8,762 nt of DNA from assembly GCA_013812265.1 (NCBI GenBank), contig JACCTQ010000042.1:1-8762 (forward strand). Direction: 5' to 3'. Origin of the DNA: Actinomycetota bacterium. GTDB taxonomy: Bacteria; Actinomycetota; Thermoleophilia; Gaiellales; Gaiellaceae. Shown here piece by piece: positions 1 to 6,061 of the stretch (position 1 is the first letter of the stretch; every line of letters begins with the position of its first letter). The notes below the pieces were generated by a model. It was given only the letters and a program-made list of their open reading frames with translations. It was not told the DNA's origin and did not search any database. The position numbers and the translations under genes were made by a program.

Positions 1-1524
1 GTCCTCCGCGTGGCTATGAACCTGCTCGGAGCCCGGAAGGGCCTCCTGCTCTCCCGCGAGGACGAGAACGACGACGGGAAGCTCGATCTCGTCGTCGCCG
101 AGGGGTTCGAGCACGACGCGACGGATAGCGCGGTGGCCCAGCGCTTCGCCGAGGAGGTGCTCGAGCGCGACCAGACCATTCGTGAGAACGATCAGCCGGA
201 TATCGACCGCGAAGCGCGGACGCCCGCCGACGACGAGATCGAGAACCTGGTCGGGATCCCGATCTACATTCGCGATCGGTTCAGCGGCGTGGTCGTGTGC
301 GCAAACAAGCCGGGCGGCTTCCACGAGCACGAGGACGAGGTCCTGCTCGCGCTCGGGGATCACGCCGGCGCCATTCTGGAGAACGGCCGGCTACACGGTC
401 GCCTGCGGAGCGCGTACCTGGCGACGATCCGGATGCTCACCGAGGCGATCGAGGCGAAAGATCCCTTCCTGCGGGGCCGCTCCGATCAGGTCTCTCCGTA
501 CGTCGCGGCCGTTGCAGAAAGCCTGGGGCTCGACGGCAAGCGACGCGAGGATCTCCTGTTCGCCTGGCTCCTCCACGACATCGGGAAGATCGGGATCAGC
601 GAGCGCATCCTCCACAAGCCCCGCCCGCTCACCCCCGAGGAGCAGAGCATCGTCGCGTTGCATCCCCGCATCGGGTACCGGCTCGTGGAGCAGGTCCCGG
701 ATCTCAGCCCGCTCGCCCTCCATATCCTTCACCATCACGAGCACTTCGACGGCGGTGGCTACCCGGGCGGCCTCAAAGGAGAGCAGATCCCGCTGGAGGC
801 GCGCGTGCTCGGAATCGCGGATCTCTACGGCGAGCTGACCGCGAACCCCCACGGGGGCGTGACACCGGAGGACGCGTGTGCCGTCCTCGAGAGCCGGGCC
901 GGCACGGAGTTCGATCCCGCCGTCGTGCGGGTGTTCGTGGACGCGGTGCGCAGCCAGCCTCAGGCTGGGAAGGAGCCGCACGCCCTCGCGGCCGCACTGG
1001 CCGATCCCGAGATCGGAATGAGGAGAGCAGGCCCCGAGCCGGTGGTCGGAACCGATTTCGAGGCCACCGACAGCCTCACGCTGCTCTACTCACACCGGCA
1101 GCTCCACCAGGACGCGGGCGCCGAGGCAGAGCGGGCGAGCATTCAGGGAGGGTTCTTCGCCGTGATCCTGTTCGAGGTGACCGAGATCGATGCGATCAAC
1201 CGCGCCGAGGGTTATGCGGCGGGCGACGAAGCGATCCGAGCCACGGCGCGCGCCGTGCAGCGGGAAGCGGCACGCCGAGGCGGCAGCGCCTACCGTTACA
1301 GCGGCGCCCGACTCGCGCTCATCCTTCCGGGCGCCGACGACGTGGAGGCTCGGCACGTCGCGTCGAGCCTCGCCGCCGAGTTGTACGACGAGCCCAGCGT
1401 TCGCTGCGGTGTCGGTGCCTGGCGTACGGCCGACACCGGGCAGGACGTCGTCGACAGGGCGCGAAACGAGGTCGCAGGCGAGAAGGTCGGGCTCGAGCCG
1501 CTGCTCGGCGGCGAGTCCGAGTAG
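1..1524 (+). CDS. GAF / HD-GYP protein with degenerate C-terminal GGDEF domain (5'-partial)
   Basis: Probable cytoplasmic cyclic-di-GMP phosphodiesterase or a c-di-GMP-responsive signalling protein. The frame is open from base 1 and the first residues already read as the middle of a GAF-like sensor domain (to about residue 125, counting the GTG at 10 as residue 1), so the true start lies left of the window. An HD-GYP domain follows (about 130-310): H189-D190 in LLHDIGKIGI, the ILxKPxPLTxEE segment, and H242-H243-E244 with D247 and G250-Y251-P252 in HHEHFDGGGYP. The usual ADxxDAL segment reads ADLYGEL, and the H of the usual HSxRV segment is R. Residues about 345-500 look like a GGDEF fold (LTLLYSHRQL; INRAEGYAAGDEAIR), but the active-site loop reads SGARL at 431-435 in place of GGDEF, so cyclase activity is unlikely. 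The order GAF, HD-GYP, then GGDEF is less common than GGDEF before HD-GYP. The gene converges on the lipoprotein gene 22 bp away. Confidence 0.9.
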   Translation, partial: VLRVAMNLLGARKGLLLSREDENDDGKLDLVVAEGFEHDATDSAVAQRFAEEVLERDQTIRENDQPDIDREARTPADDEIENLVGIPIYIRDRFSGVVVCANKPGGFHEHEDEVLLALGDHAGAILENGRLHGRLRSAYLATIRMLTEAIEAKDPFLRGRSDQVSPYVAAVAESLGLDGKRREDLLFAWLLHDIGKIGISERILHKPRPLTPEEQSIVALHPRIGYRLVEQVPDLSPLALHILHHHEHFDGGGYPGGLKGEQIPLEARVLGIADLYGELTANPHGGVTPEDACAVLESRAGTEFDPAVVRVFVDAVRSQPQAGKEPHALAAALADPEIGMRRAGPEPVVGTDFEATDSLTLLYSHRQLHQDAGAEAERASIQGGFFAVILFEVTEIDAINRAEGYAAGDEAIRATARAVQREAARRGGSAYRYSGARLALILPGADDVEARHVASSLAAELYDEPSVRCGVGAWRTADTGQDVVDRARNEVAGEKVGLEPLLGGESE

Positions 1525-1550
1525 CCCGGCCGTAGCCCGGCCACAGCTAC
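1521..1550. repeat. Tandem 11-bp repeat between convergent stop codons
   Basis: GTAGCCCGGCC occurs twice head to tail, at 1521-1531 and 1532-1542. GTAGC at 1532-1536 (or 1521-1525) can pair with GCTAC at 1546-1550. The outer GTAGC and the GCTAC each contain the TAG stop codon of one of the two converging genes. The hairpin is short and has no T tract, so it is at best a weak bidirectional terminator. It may simply be a small duplication. Confidence 0.45.
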
Positions 1551-2572
1551 TCCAGGCTTGTCGGGATGTCGATCTTGCCGGCGCGGAGGTCCGATTCGAG
1601 CTTTTTGACCGCCGCGATGTCAGCCGGTTGCGCCTTCGGGCTCGTCTTGCCCAGGCCAACGCCATCCTCGGCCAACCCGAAGGCCGCGTTCCGGCCCCCT
1701 CGCCACCGGCCCTTCACCACGTCTTCGATAGTGAGATAGACGGCGCGATCGACCTTCTTCTGGGCGCTCGTGAGAACGTGCGGGCCAAGGAACGACTGGT
1801 CGGCGTCCACGCCGACACCCCACACGTCGCGCTGCTTCGCGGCGTCCAGAGCGCCCAAGCCGCACCCGCCCGCCACCTGGAAGACGACGCCGGCGCCACG
1901 CTCGATCTGGTCGAGAGCCAGCTCCTTGCATTTCGCCTGGTCGTCCCAGTCCCGCGAGTAACCGTTGAGGACTGTGATACCCGGCACGGCCTTACGCGCG
2001 CCCGCCTGGTAACCCGCGATGAAACGGTCGACGGGCGGCTCCTTCATGCCCCCCACGGACGAGATGACGTCGCGCCCGGCGCGCCGCCGCTCGGAAAGAG
2101 CGGCGAGCGCACCGGCGAGGTACCCCGCCTCCTGCTCCCTGAAGATCAGTCCTATGACATTTTCCGGCTTGTGCGGCAGGCCGGATTGATCGACGTCGAT
2201 GATCGCGAACCGTGTGTTGGGATACTTGACCGCAGCGGCATCGACCGCCTCACCCTGGGCGAACCCCACGCCGATGATGAGGTCGTAGCCCTTGCGAGCG
2301 AGAGACGACAGGTTCGGGATGTAATCGGCTGCCGTCGCCGACTGCAGCACGCGTCCCTGCACCCCGAGCTCCCTCTCGGCCCTCTTCAGACCGACGTAGG
2401 CGAGGTGGTTGAAGCCGCGGTCGTTCAGCTGTCCGATGTCCGTGACGAGCCCGACCCTGATTGTGTCATTCACCTTCGTGTCAGCTCGGGTAGGGGCGTC
2501 GTCACCGCCACACCCGGCCGCGCCGACGGTGAGCACCACGGCCGTCACAGCAAGGAACCGACTCCATCTCAT
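1547..2572 (-). CDS. BMP/PnrA-family ABC substrate-binding lipoprotein
   Basis: Extracytoplasmic solute-binding lipoprotein of the BMP family (Med/BmpA/TmpC/PnrA), whose studied members mostly bind nucleosides for ABC import. It is about 341 residues, normal for the family. The N-terminus is a lipoprotein signal: MRWSR, a hydrophobic run, then VGAAGC with the lipid-carrying Cys at 21 and a GG-rich tether. Family motifs are clear: VGLVTDIGQLNDRGFN near the mature N-terminus, DLIIGVGFAQGEAV, and NVIGLIFREQEAGYLAGALA. A GTG at 2587 would add five residues, but the ATG at 2572 is preferred because GGAAGG (2585-2580) lies 7 nt upstream of it. No permease or ATPase gene is adjacent, so the transporter partners must be elsewhere or shared. 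It diverges from the NrtR-like regulator across a short gap holding a palindrome, which suggests control by that regulator. The ligand cannot be read from sequence; a nucleoside or NAD precursor is a guess from context. Confidence 0.93.
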   Translation of the reverse strand: MRWSRFLAVTAVVLTVGAAGCGGDDAPTRADTKVNDTIRVGLVTDIGQLNDRGFNHLAYVGLKRAERELGVQGRVLQSATAADYIPNLSSLARKGYDLIIGVGFAQGEAVDAAAVKYPNTRFAIIDVDQSGLPHKPENVIGLIFREQEAGYLAGALAALSERRRAGRDVISSVGGMKEPPVDRFIAGYQAGARKAVPGITVLNGYSRDWDDQAKCKELALDQIERGAGVVFQVAGGCGLGALDAAKQRDVWGVGVDADQSFLGPHVLTSAQKKVDRAVYLTIEDVVKGRWRGGRNAAFGLAEDGVGLGKTSPKAQPADIAAVKKLESDLRAGKIDIPTSLE

Positions 2573-2579
2573 GCGTGCG

Positions 2580-2585
2580 CCTTCC
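2580..2585 (-). promoter_or_regulatory. Ribosome binding site of the BMP lipoprotein gene
   Basis: On the minus strand GGAAGG ends 7 nt before the ATG at 2572-2570. This decides that start over the in-frame GTG at 2587, which would overlap the site and has no comparable purine tract in front of it. Confidence 0.65.
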
Positions 2586-2587
2586 AC

Positions 2588-2608
2588 TTTTAGCCTGGTA
2601 GTCTAAAA
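2588..2608. promoter_or_regulatory. 21-bp palindromic operator shared by divergent genes (putative NrtR site)
   Basis: Left arm TTTTAGCCT (2588-2596), spacer GGT, right arm AGTCTAAAA (2600-2608); 8 of 9 arm positions are complementary. It sits between the divergent BMP and nrtR-like genes. On the plus strand TAGTCT (2599-2604) fits a TANNNT -10 box placed for a start at or next to the GTG at 2613. On the minus strand TAGACT (2605-2600) fits a -10 box for the lipoprotein gene. A regulator bound here would block both promoters. NrtR-family sites are palindromes of about this length. Assignment to this regulator is inferred from adjacency. Confidence 0.65.
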
Positions 2609-2612
2609 CCTT

Positions 2613-3338
2613 GTGGCGGAGTCTACCAGAGTTTCCGATCATGAGGCGAAAACGCCGCACGTGCGACCTGCTCAGGTCACGCTCGCGGTGGTGCTGCAGG
2701 TGCGAGACGGCCGGCTCCAGGTCCTGCTCTGGCAACGCGCCGAGGAGCCGTTCAAGGGCGCCTGGTCGCTTCCCGGCGGCTACCTCGCGCCGGCTGAGAC
2801 GCTCGAGCAGTCGATCCGGCGCCATCTGGCGGACAAGGTCGATGTTCGCGAGGTCGCCCACCTCGAGCAGCTCGAGACCCGAAGCGATCCCGAACGGCAT
2901 CCCGGCGAGTGGCAACTCGCGACCGCGTACCTCGGCCTCGTGCCCTCGGATGTGAATCCTGCTCTCCCCGAAGACACGACGTGGCATGCGGTGGGTCGGC
3001 TTCCAGAGCTGGCGTTCGATCACGGTGAGATAACGCTCGCCGGACGGGAGCGGCTGCGGGCAAAGCTCTCTTACACGAATGTCGGCTTTGCGCTCGCCCC
3101 GGACACCTTCACGCTTTCGGAGCTGCGAGATCTCTACGTGGCCGCACTCGGCCATGCGGTCTCGGCCACCAACCTCAAGCGGGTACTCCTTCGACGCGGG
3201 GTCTTACTTCCCACGGGCGAGCTGCGGCCCTCGGGCCAGGGAGGCGGCCGGCCGGCAGCGTGCTTCCGGTTCGAGCACTCCCGGCTCCACATCACCGACC
3301 CGTTTGCCGTGCTCCGCCCGCCGCGGGTGATTGATTAG
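2613..3338 (+). CDS. nrtR: NrtR-like Nudix-fold transcriptional regulator
   Basis: A 241-residue protein with the NrtR layout: an N-terminal Nudix fold (about 20-150) and a C-terminal winged helix (about 160-235). Family members repress NAD-biosynthesis or salvage genes, with ADP-ribose as the known effector for several. The Nudix box starts properly (SLPGGYLAPAETLEQSIRR, with G56 and E62), but the catalytic REUxEE part reads RHLADK: R70 is kept and the glutamates are replaced by H71, D74 and K75. Hydrolysis is therefore unlikely, as in many NrtR regulators. NrtR-typical segments are LAFDHGEI (133-140), the KLSYTNVGFAL linker, FTLSELRDLYVAALG, NLKRVLLRRGVL, PTGE and GGRPAACFRF. The start is GTG. 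No Shine-Dalgarno is seen, and a -10-like TAGTCT ends 8 nt before it, so the mRNA may be leaderless. It diverges from the BMP lipoprotein gene and probably autoregulates through the 21-bp palindrome. The regulator call is firm. The NAD link is family knowledge, not shown here by any NAD gene. Confidence 0.88.
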   Translation: MAESTRVSDHEAKTPHVRPAQVTLAVVLQVRDGRLQVLLWQRAEEPFKGAWSLPGGYLAPAETLEQSIRRHLADKVDVREVAHLEQLETRSDPERHPGEWQLATAYLGLVPSDVNPALPEDTTWHAVGRLPELAFDHGEITLAGRERLRAKLSYTNVGFALAPDTFTLSELRDLYVAALGHAVSATNLKRVLLRRGVLLPTGELRPSGQGGGRPAACFRFEHSRLHITDPFAVLRPPRVID

Positions 3339-3396
3339 TCGATCGCTCTCGATTGACTCGTCCGTCGAATTGACTGATTGATCAATTCAGCGCATT
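3339..3396. other. AT-rich repeat-bearing gap with small inverted repeats
   Basis: This gap is visibly richer in A/T than the flanks. GATTGA occurs at 3329-3334, 3351-3356 and 3376-3381, and TTGACT at 3353-3358 and 3370-3375 (17-bp period). GAATTGA (3367-3373) pairs with TCAATTC (3382-3388), and ATTGATCAAT (3377-3386) is a perfect 10-bp palindrome. It may hold a regulator site or a weak terminator for the nrtR-like gene, or mark a rearrangement joint. The TTGACT copies resemble -35 boxes, but no convincing -10 follows. Confidence 0.45.
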
Positions 3397-5721
3397 TTGG
3401 TGGAAAGCTACAGCGTCGAGATCGCCATCACCGCCGCCGAAGGCAACGATTTCGACCTCTACGTCTACAACGCTGCCGGCGACCGCGTCGCCAGCTCCAC
3501 GACCGAAACCGGCAACGAGAAGGTGACGCTCTCGAACCCGGCCGCTGGCACGTACAAGGTTCGCGCACTCGCCTGGCTCGTCGCGCCGGGTGCGATGTAC
3601 GACGGCACGGCGACCATGAGCGTCGCCACGACGCCGGTGGCACCGGAACCCGGCACCGTCCTGTGGAACTACGACAAGAGCGCGCCACAGGCAACCGTCG
3701 AAGTACCGCTTCGCGTCGTGATGGTGGGCTTCAAGCCCGGCGAGGTCAACGCCTCCAAGGTGCTTGCGGAGATTCCGAGCTTCCAGCGCCCGGGCGTGCT
3801 CATCCCCCGCGGTGAGAGCCCGAGCCCGGACGAGTACCAGCTCGCCGGCCTCGACACGCTGGTCAATCATGGCCGCGCCTACTACCGCAGCAGCAAGCCG
3901 TTCCTCGTCCCGTACGAATACAAGTGGAAGCCCGAGTTGACCTATGCGCCGGCCGGATTCACGAGTGGCCTCTTCTCGGCCATGATGGCGAACAGCACCA
4001 CCGGTGACTTCTCGGCGACGGCCGCCCGTGCGTATCTCGAGCGCTACAACGCCGGCCGCGGCGTCTACCGTGGAAGCGACAACCAGGTTGCCGCCGGTGC
4101 GCCCGTCCGGTTCGTGAACGGCGAGGCGACCGAGGACTGGATCGCGGCCAACTCGTCCACGTACCTCGGCTACGACTTCGCAGCGCGCGGCAAGGGTCCC
4201 GGTCGTAACCCCGGCTACACCATCTTTGTGCTGAACACGTGGGATTCGCCCGAGGCGAAGGCACTGCTCAAGCCTCAGAAGGAGTATCACGTCTTCAAGG
4301 TCAATCGCACCGATCCCGATACCAAGGAGTTCGACGGGATCGACTGGGCGCGTGTCTGGGGGGGCCGCTACCGGTTCATGATGGTCGACCTCGGCGCAGC
4401 GCCGAACCAGTACGAGGCCGAGACGTGGGGTAACCGCAACCGGTCGGTGTGGGGCTCCGCGAACTACGACCCGCCGCTCTGGGAGTACCGTGCCAACGCG
4501 CCTCGCCCGGTCACGCCCGTGAACATCTCGAGCGGCGTCGAGCAGGCCGTGACGCCCGGTGCAACGTTCGATAAGGACTACCTCGACTTCATGCTCGGTC
4601 GGACCGTCAACCAGGCAACCTCGTTCCGCTTCCTGCACTCGTATCTGTACGAGCCGTGGCCGGGAACAGGGCAGTTCTGGATGTCCGACAACGTGCTCCA
4701 TGACAAGTTCGCAGAGGTGCCCTGGCCGTCGGATCTCACCAAGCTGTACGACCAGGCCACGGCGATCAAGGGGCTCAGCACGCTGACGCCCTACTTCAAC
4801 TTCAAGGGTGACGTCAACTTCGAATACCTGATGCAGGGCGGGACGGAGTACGACGCCGACCAGGCGATGCTCCAGCAGGCCAAGCAGAACGGCGACGACA
4901 TCGCCGGCACGCCTTTCACGGCCGTGAACACGACCACCGCCATGGACTACGTCGACTCGAAGCCCAGCCGATTCCTTCGGGGGTCTCCCTGCTACACGAG
5001 CGTCCCAGGCTTCAATGTCGTCGTCGAGAAGCACTACGCCTGGTCGCTGCCGGTCATTGTCGCCGGCATCGCGGTCAACCGGGACGGCGTGCCGTGGGGC
5101 TACCTGAACTCCGTCAGCGACCTGACGAAGTACAGCGGCGCGGATCGCGATCCGATGCTCGAGATCGCCCATCCGCAGGCCTTCACGGGCGCGTTCACCT
5201 ACACCGCGATTCACGAGGCCAGCCACTTCCTCGGTCTCGCGCACCCGCACGACTCGATCGGCGCTTCGCGGAACGCGGACGGCACGCCGCTCTATTACGA
5301 CGGCTTCACCTGGGCGTTCAACTCGACCGCGGCGCCCACGACGTACTCGCACACGGAGCTCGTGTACTCCATTCTCGATCAGGAGAACATCGCCCGTGGG
5401 CATGCGGCCTACTACCTGAAGTGGGCCGACGAGGCGCTCGCAGACGGCGGCCAGGCGTACTACGACAAGGGTCTGACCACGGTCGGCGCAACGCCCGCCG
5501 CCGCCCAGACACTTCGCAAGTCGGCGATCTCCAAGATCGTCAAGGCGGAGAAGCTGTTTGCGAGGTTCGACTTCGTGAACGCCGTGTACGCCGCCCAGTC
5601 GGCGTGGCGTGACGCCGCGGCATATCGCGACCTGGCCCGGGGACTTGCTCCAGGAACAAGCGAGCTGGAGAAGGGCACGAAGCTCGCCGGCGCCGAAGGC
5701 TGCGCGTCGGCAGCGAGGTAA
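3397..5721 (+). CDS. Large zincin metallopeptidase with N-terminal PPC-like domain, apparently 5'-truncated
   Basis: Probable secreted zinc peptidase. HEASHFLGLAH at residues 606-616 (counting the TTG at 3397 as 1) is an exact HExxHxxGxxH site: His606, His610 and His616 as zinc ligands and Glu607 as the catalytic base. No clear Met-turn was identified after it. Residues 5-75 resemble the bacterial pre-peptidase C-terminal (PPC) beta domain (NDFDLYVYNAAGD; NPAAGTYKVRALAW). The middle 500 residues are rich in Trp, Tyr and Asn and match no family I can name. The C-terminus (about 685-750) looks helical. Two oddities: there is no signal peptide although the architecture is that of an exported protein, and the PPC-like domain lacks its first strands. 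An in-frame stop lies at 3379-3381, the only starts are TTG 3397 or GTG 3400, and neither has a Shine-Dalgarno. The gene has probably lost its 5' end, or the joint is an assembly artefact. Otherwise the frame is intact. A 13-bp-stem hairpin follows the stop. Confidence 0.75.
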   Translation: MVESYSVEIAITAAEGNDFDLYVYNAAGDRVASSTTETGNEKVTLSNPAAGTYKVRALAWLVAPGAMYDGTATMSVATTPVAPEPGTVLWNYDKSAPQATVEVPLRVVMVGFKPGEVNASKVLAEIPSFQRPGVLIPRGESPSPDEYQLAGLDTLVNHGRAYYRSSKPFLVPYEYKWKPELTYAPAGFTSGLFSAMMANSTTGDFSATAARAYLERYNAGRGVYRGSDNQVAAGAPVRFVNGEATEDWIAANSSTYLGYDFAARGKGPGRNPGYTIFVLNTWDSPEAKALLKPQKEYHVFKVNRTDPDTKEFDGIDWARVWGGRYRFMMVDLGAAPNQYEAETWGNRNRSVWGSANYDPPLWEYRANAPRPVTPVNISSGVEQAVTPGATFDKDYLDFMLGRTVNQATSFRFLHSYLYEPWPGTGQFWMSDNVLHDKFAEVPWPSDLTKLYDQATAIKGLSTLTPYFNFKGDVNFEYLMQGGTEYDADQAMLQQAKQNGDDIAGTPFTAVNTTTAMDYVDSKPSRFLRGSPCYTSVPGFNVVVEKHYAWSLPVIVAGIAVNRDGVPWGYLNSVSDLTKYSGADRDPMLEIAHPQAFTGAFTYTAIHEASHFLGLAHPHDSIGASRNADGTPLYYDGFTWAFNSTAAPTTYSHTELVYSILDQENIARGHAAYYLKWADEALADGGQAYYDKGLTTVGATPAAAQTLRKSAISKIVKAEKLFARFDFVNAVYAAQSAWRDAAAYRDLARGLAPGTSELEKGTKLAGAEGCASAAR

Positions 5722-5755
5722 AGCTTCCGCTCGAGCTGACCGCGCAGAGCGGATG

Positions 5756-5787
5756 GACAGTGGCCGGGCTTTGTCCCGGCCACTGTC
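5756..5787 (+). terminator. Strong hairpin terminator after the metallopeptidase gene
   Basis: GACAGTGGCCGGG (5756-5768) and CCCGGCCACTGTC (5775-5787) form a perfect 13-bp stem with a 6-nt loop, starting 35 nt past the TAA. There is no T tract after it, as is common for terminators in GC-rich actinobacteria. Being perfectly symmetric, it could also act on transcripts from the convergent response-regulator gene. Confidence 0.7.
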
Positions 5788-5791
5788 GTAT

Positions 5792-5818
5792 CACGGGGGA
5801 AACCGTGTTTCCCCCGTG
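5792..5818. repeat. Perfect 11-bp inverted repeat, second hairpin
   Basis: CACGGGGGAAA (5792-5802) pairs perfectly with TTTCCCCCGTG (5808-5818) around a CCGTG loop. It begins only 4 nt after the first hairpin. It may be a second terminator or the left end of a palindrome-rich repeat element reaching to about 5951. Confidence 0.65.
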
Positions 5819-5867
5819 CGCCCCCTTTCTTCTTGGCTCGCCGAGAACCCGCGTCTGTGAGGCTCCC

Positions 5868-5909
5868 GCCGAGGGCAAGCTCGGCTCCGCCGGCGGATCG
5901 CTGCGATCC
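5868..5909. repeat. Cluster of three short palindromes
   Basis: GCCGAG (5868-5873) pairs with CTCGGC (5880-5885). TCCGCCGGCGGA (5886-5897) is a perfect palindrome. GGATCG (5895-5900) pairs with CGATCC (5904-5909). They follow each other with almost no spacer, which is dense even for GC-rich DNA. The stretch 5819-5867 before them holds a CT-rich segment and no gene I can support. Confidence 0.55.
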
Positions 5910-5913
5910 ACCA

Positions 5914-5951
5914 AGGCGAAATTTCTTCGCCTGGCACGTGCCAGGCGAAGA
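5914..5951. repeat. 28-bp perfect palindrome with an extra upstream arm
   Basis: From 5924 to 5951 the sequence is a perfect palindrome centred on CACGTG (left half TCTTCGCCTGGCAC). A further copy of its right-arm core, AGGCGAA, lies at 5914-5920 and can pair instead with TTCGCCT at 5926-5932 around an ATTTC loop. The two folds exclude each other. The palindrome lies about 110 bp past the response-regulator stop on the minus strand and could terminate that operon. Confidence 0.65.
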
Positions 5952-6061
5952 CATGGATTACGCGCAGAAGTGTTACGAGAAGCGCGCAGGGCGCCTCGGG
6001 GCGTGACTCCCGCACCACGGACGCCGTACCGTCACGACTAGCAGATGGACGTACCGGTGGG
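5952..6061. other. Remainder of the intergenic region, no gene seen
   Basis: This is the 3' flank of the response-regulator gene. It holds no strong hairpin, only a 5-bp GGCGT/ACGCC pair with a long loop and two copies of CGTACCG. A 17-codon reading frame starts at 5953 but has no supporting evidence. Confidence 0.4.

Noticed and set aside
297..1535. Long alternative plus-strand frame inside the HD-GYP gene
   Set aside because: Arg/Gly/Ala/Pro-rich shadow. The HD-GYP frame explains the sequence.
2585..2587. GTG start for the BMP lipoprotein
   Set aside because: The GGAAGG ribosome site overlaps this codon and is correctly spaced for the ATG at 2572, which also gives a normal lipoprotein signal peptide.
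3382..5403. 673-codon open frame on the minus strand opposite the metallopeptidase gene
   Set aside because: Composition is Arg/Val/Gly-rich with no recognisable domain. The plus-strand frame carries PPC and HExxHxxGxxH motifs, so this is an antisense shadow caused by high third-position GC.
5756..5951. CRISPR-like repeat array
   Set aside because: The inverted repeats differ from each other in sequence and length, and there are no regularly spaced direct repeats or cas genes.
5460..5954. 164-codon minus-strand frame running through the palindrome cluster
   Set aside because: It overlaps the 3' end of the metallopeptidase gene and translates the inverted repeats. It looks like a spurious frame over an intergenic repeat.
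5953..6006. 17-codon plus-strand reading frame (MDYAQKCYEKRAGRLGA)
   Set aside because: It is too short to judge, has only a weak purine stretch before the ATG, lies next to a palindrome, and nothing follows that it could regulate.
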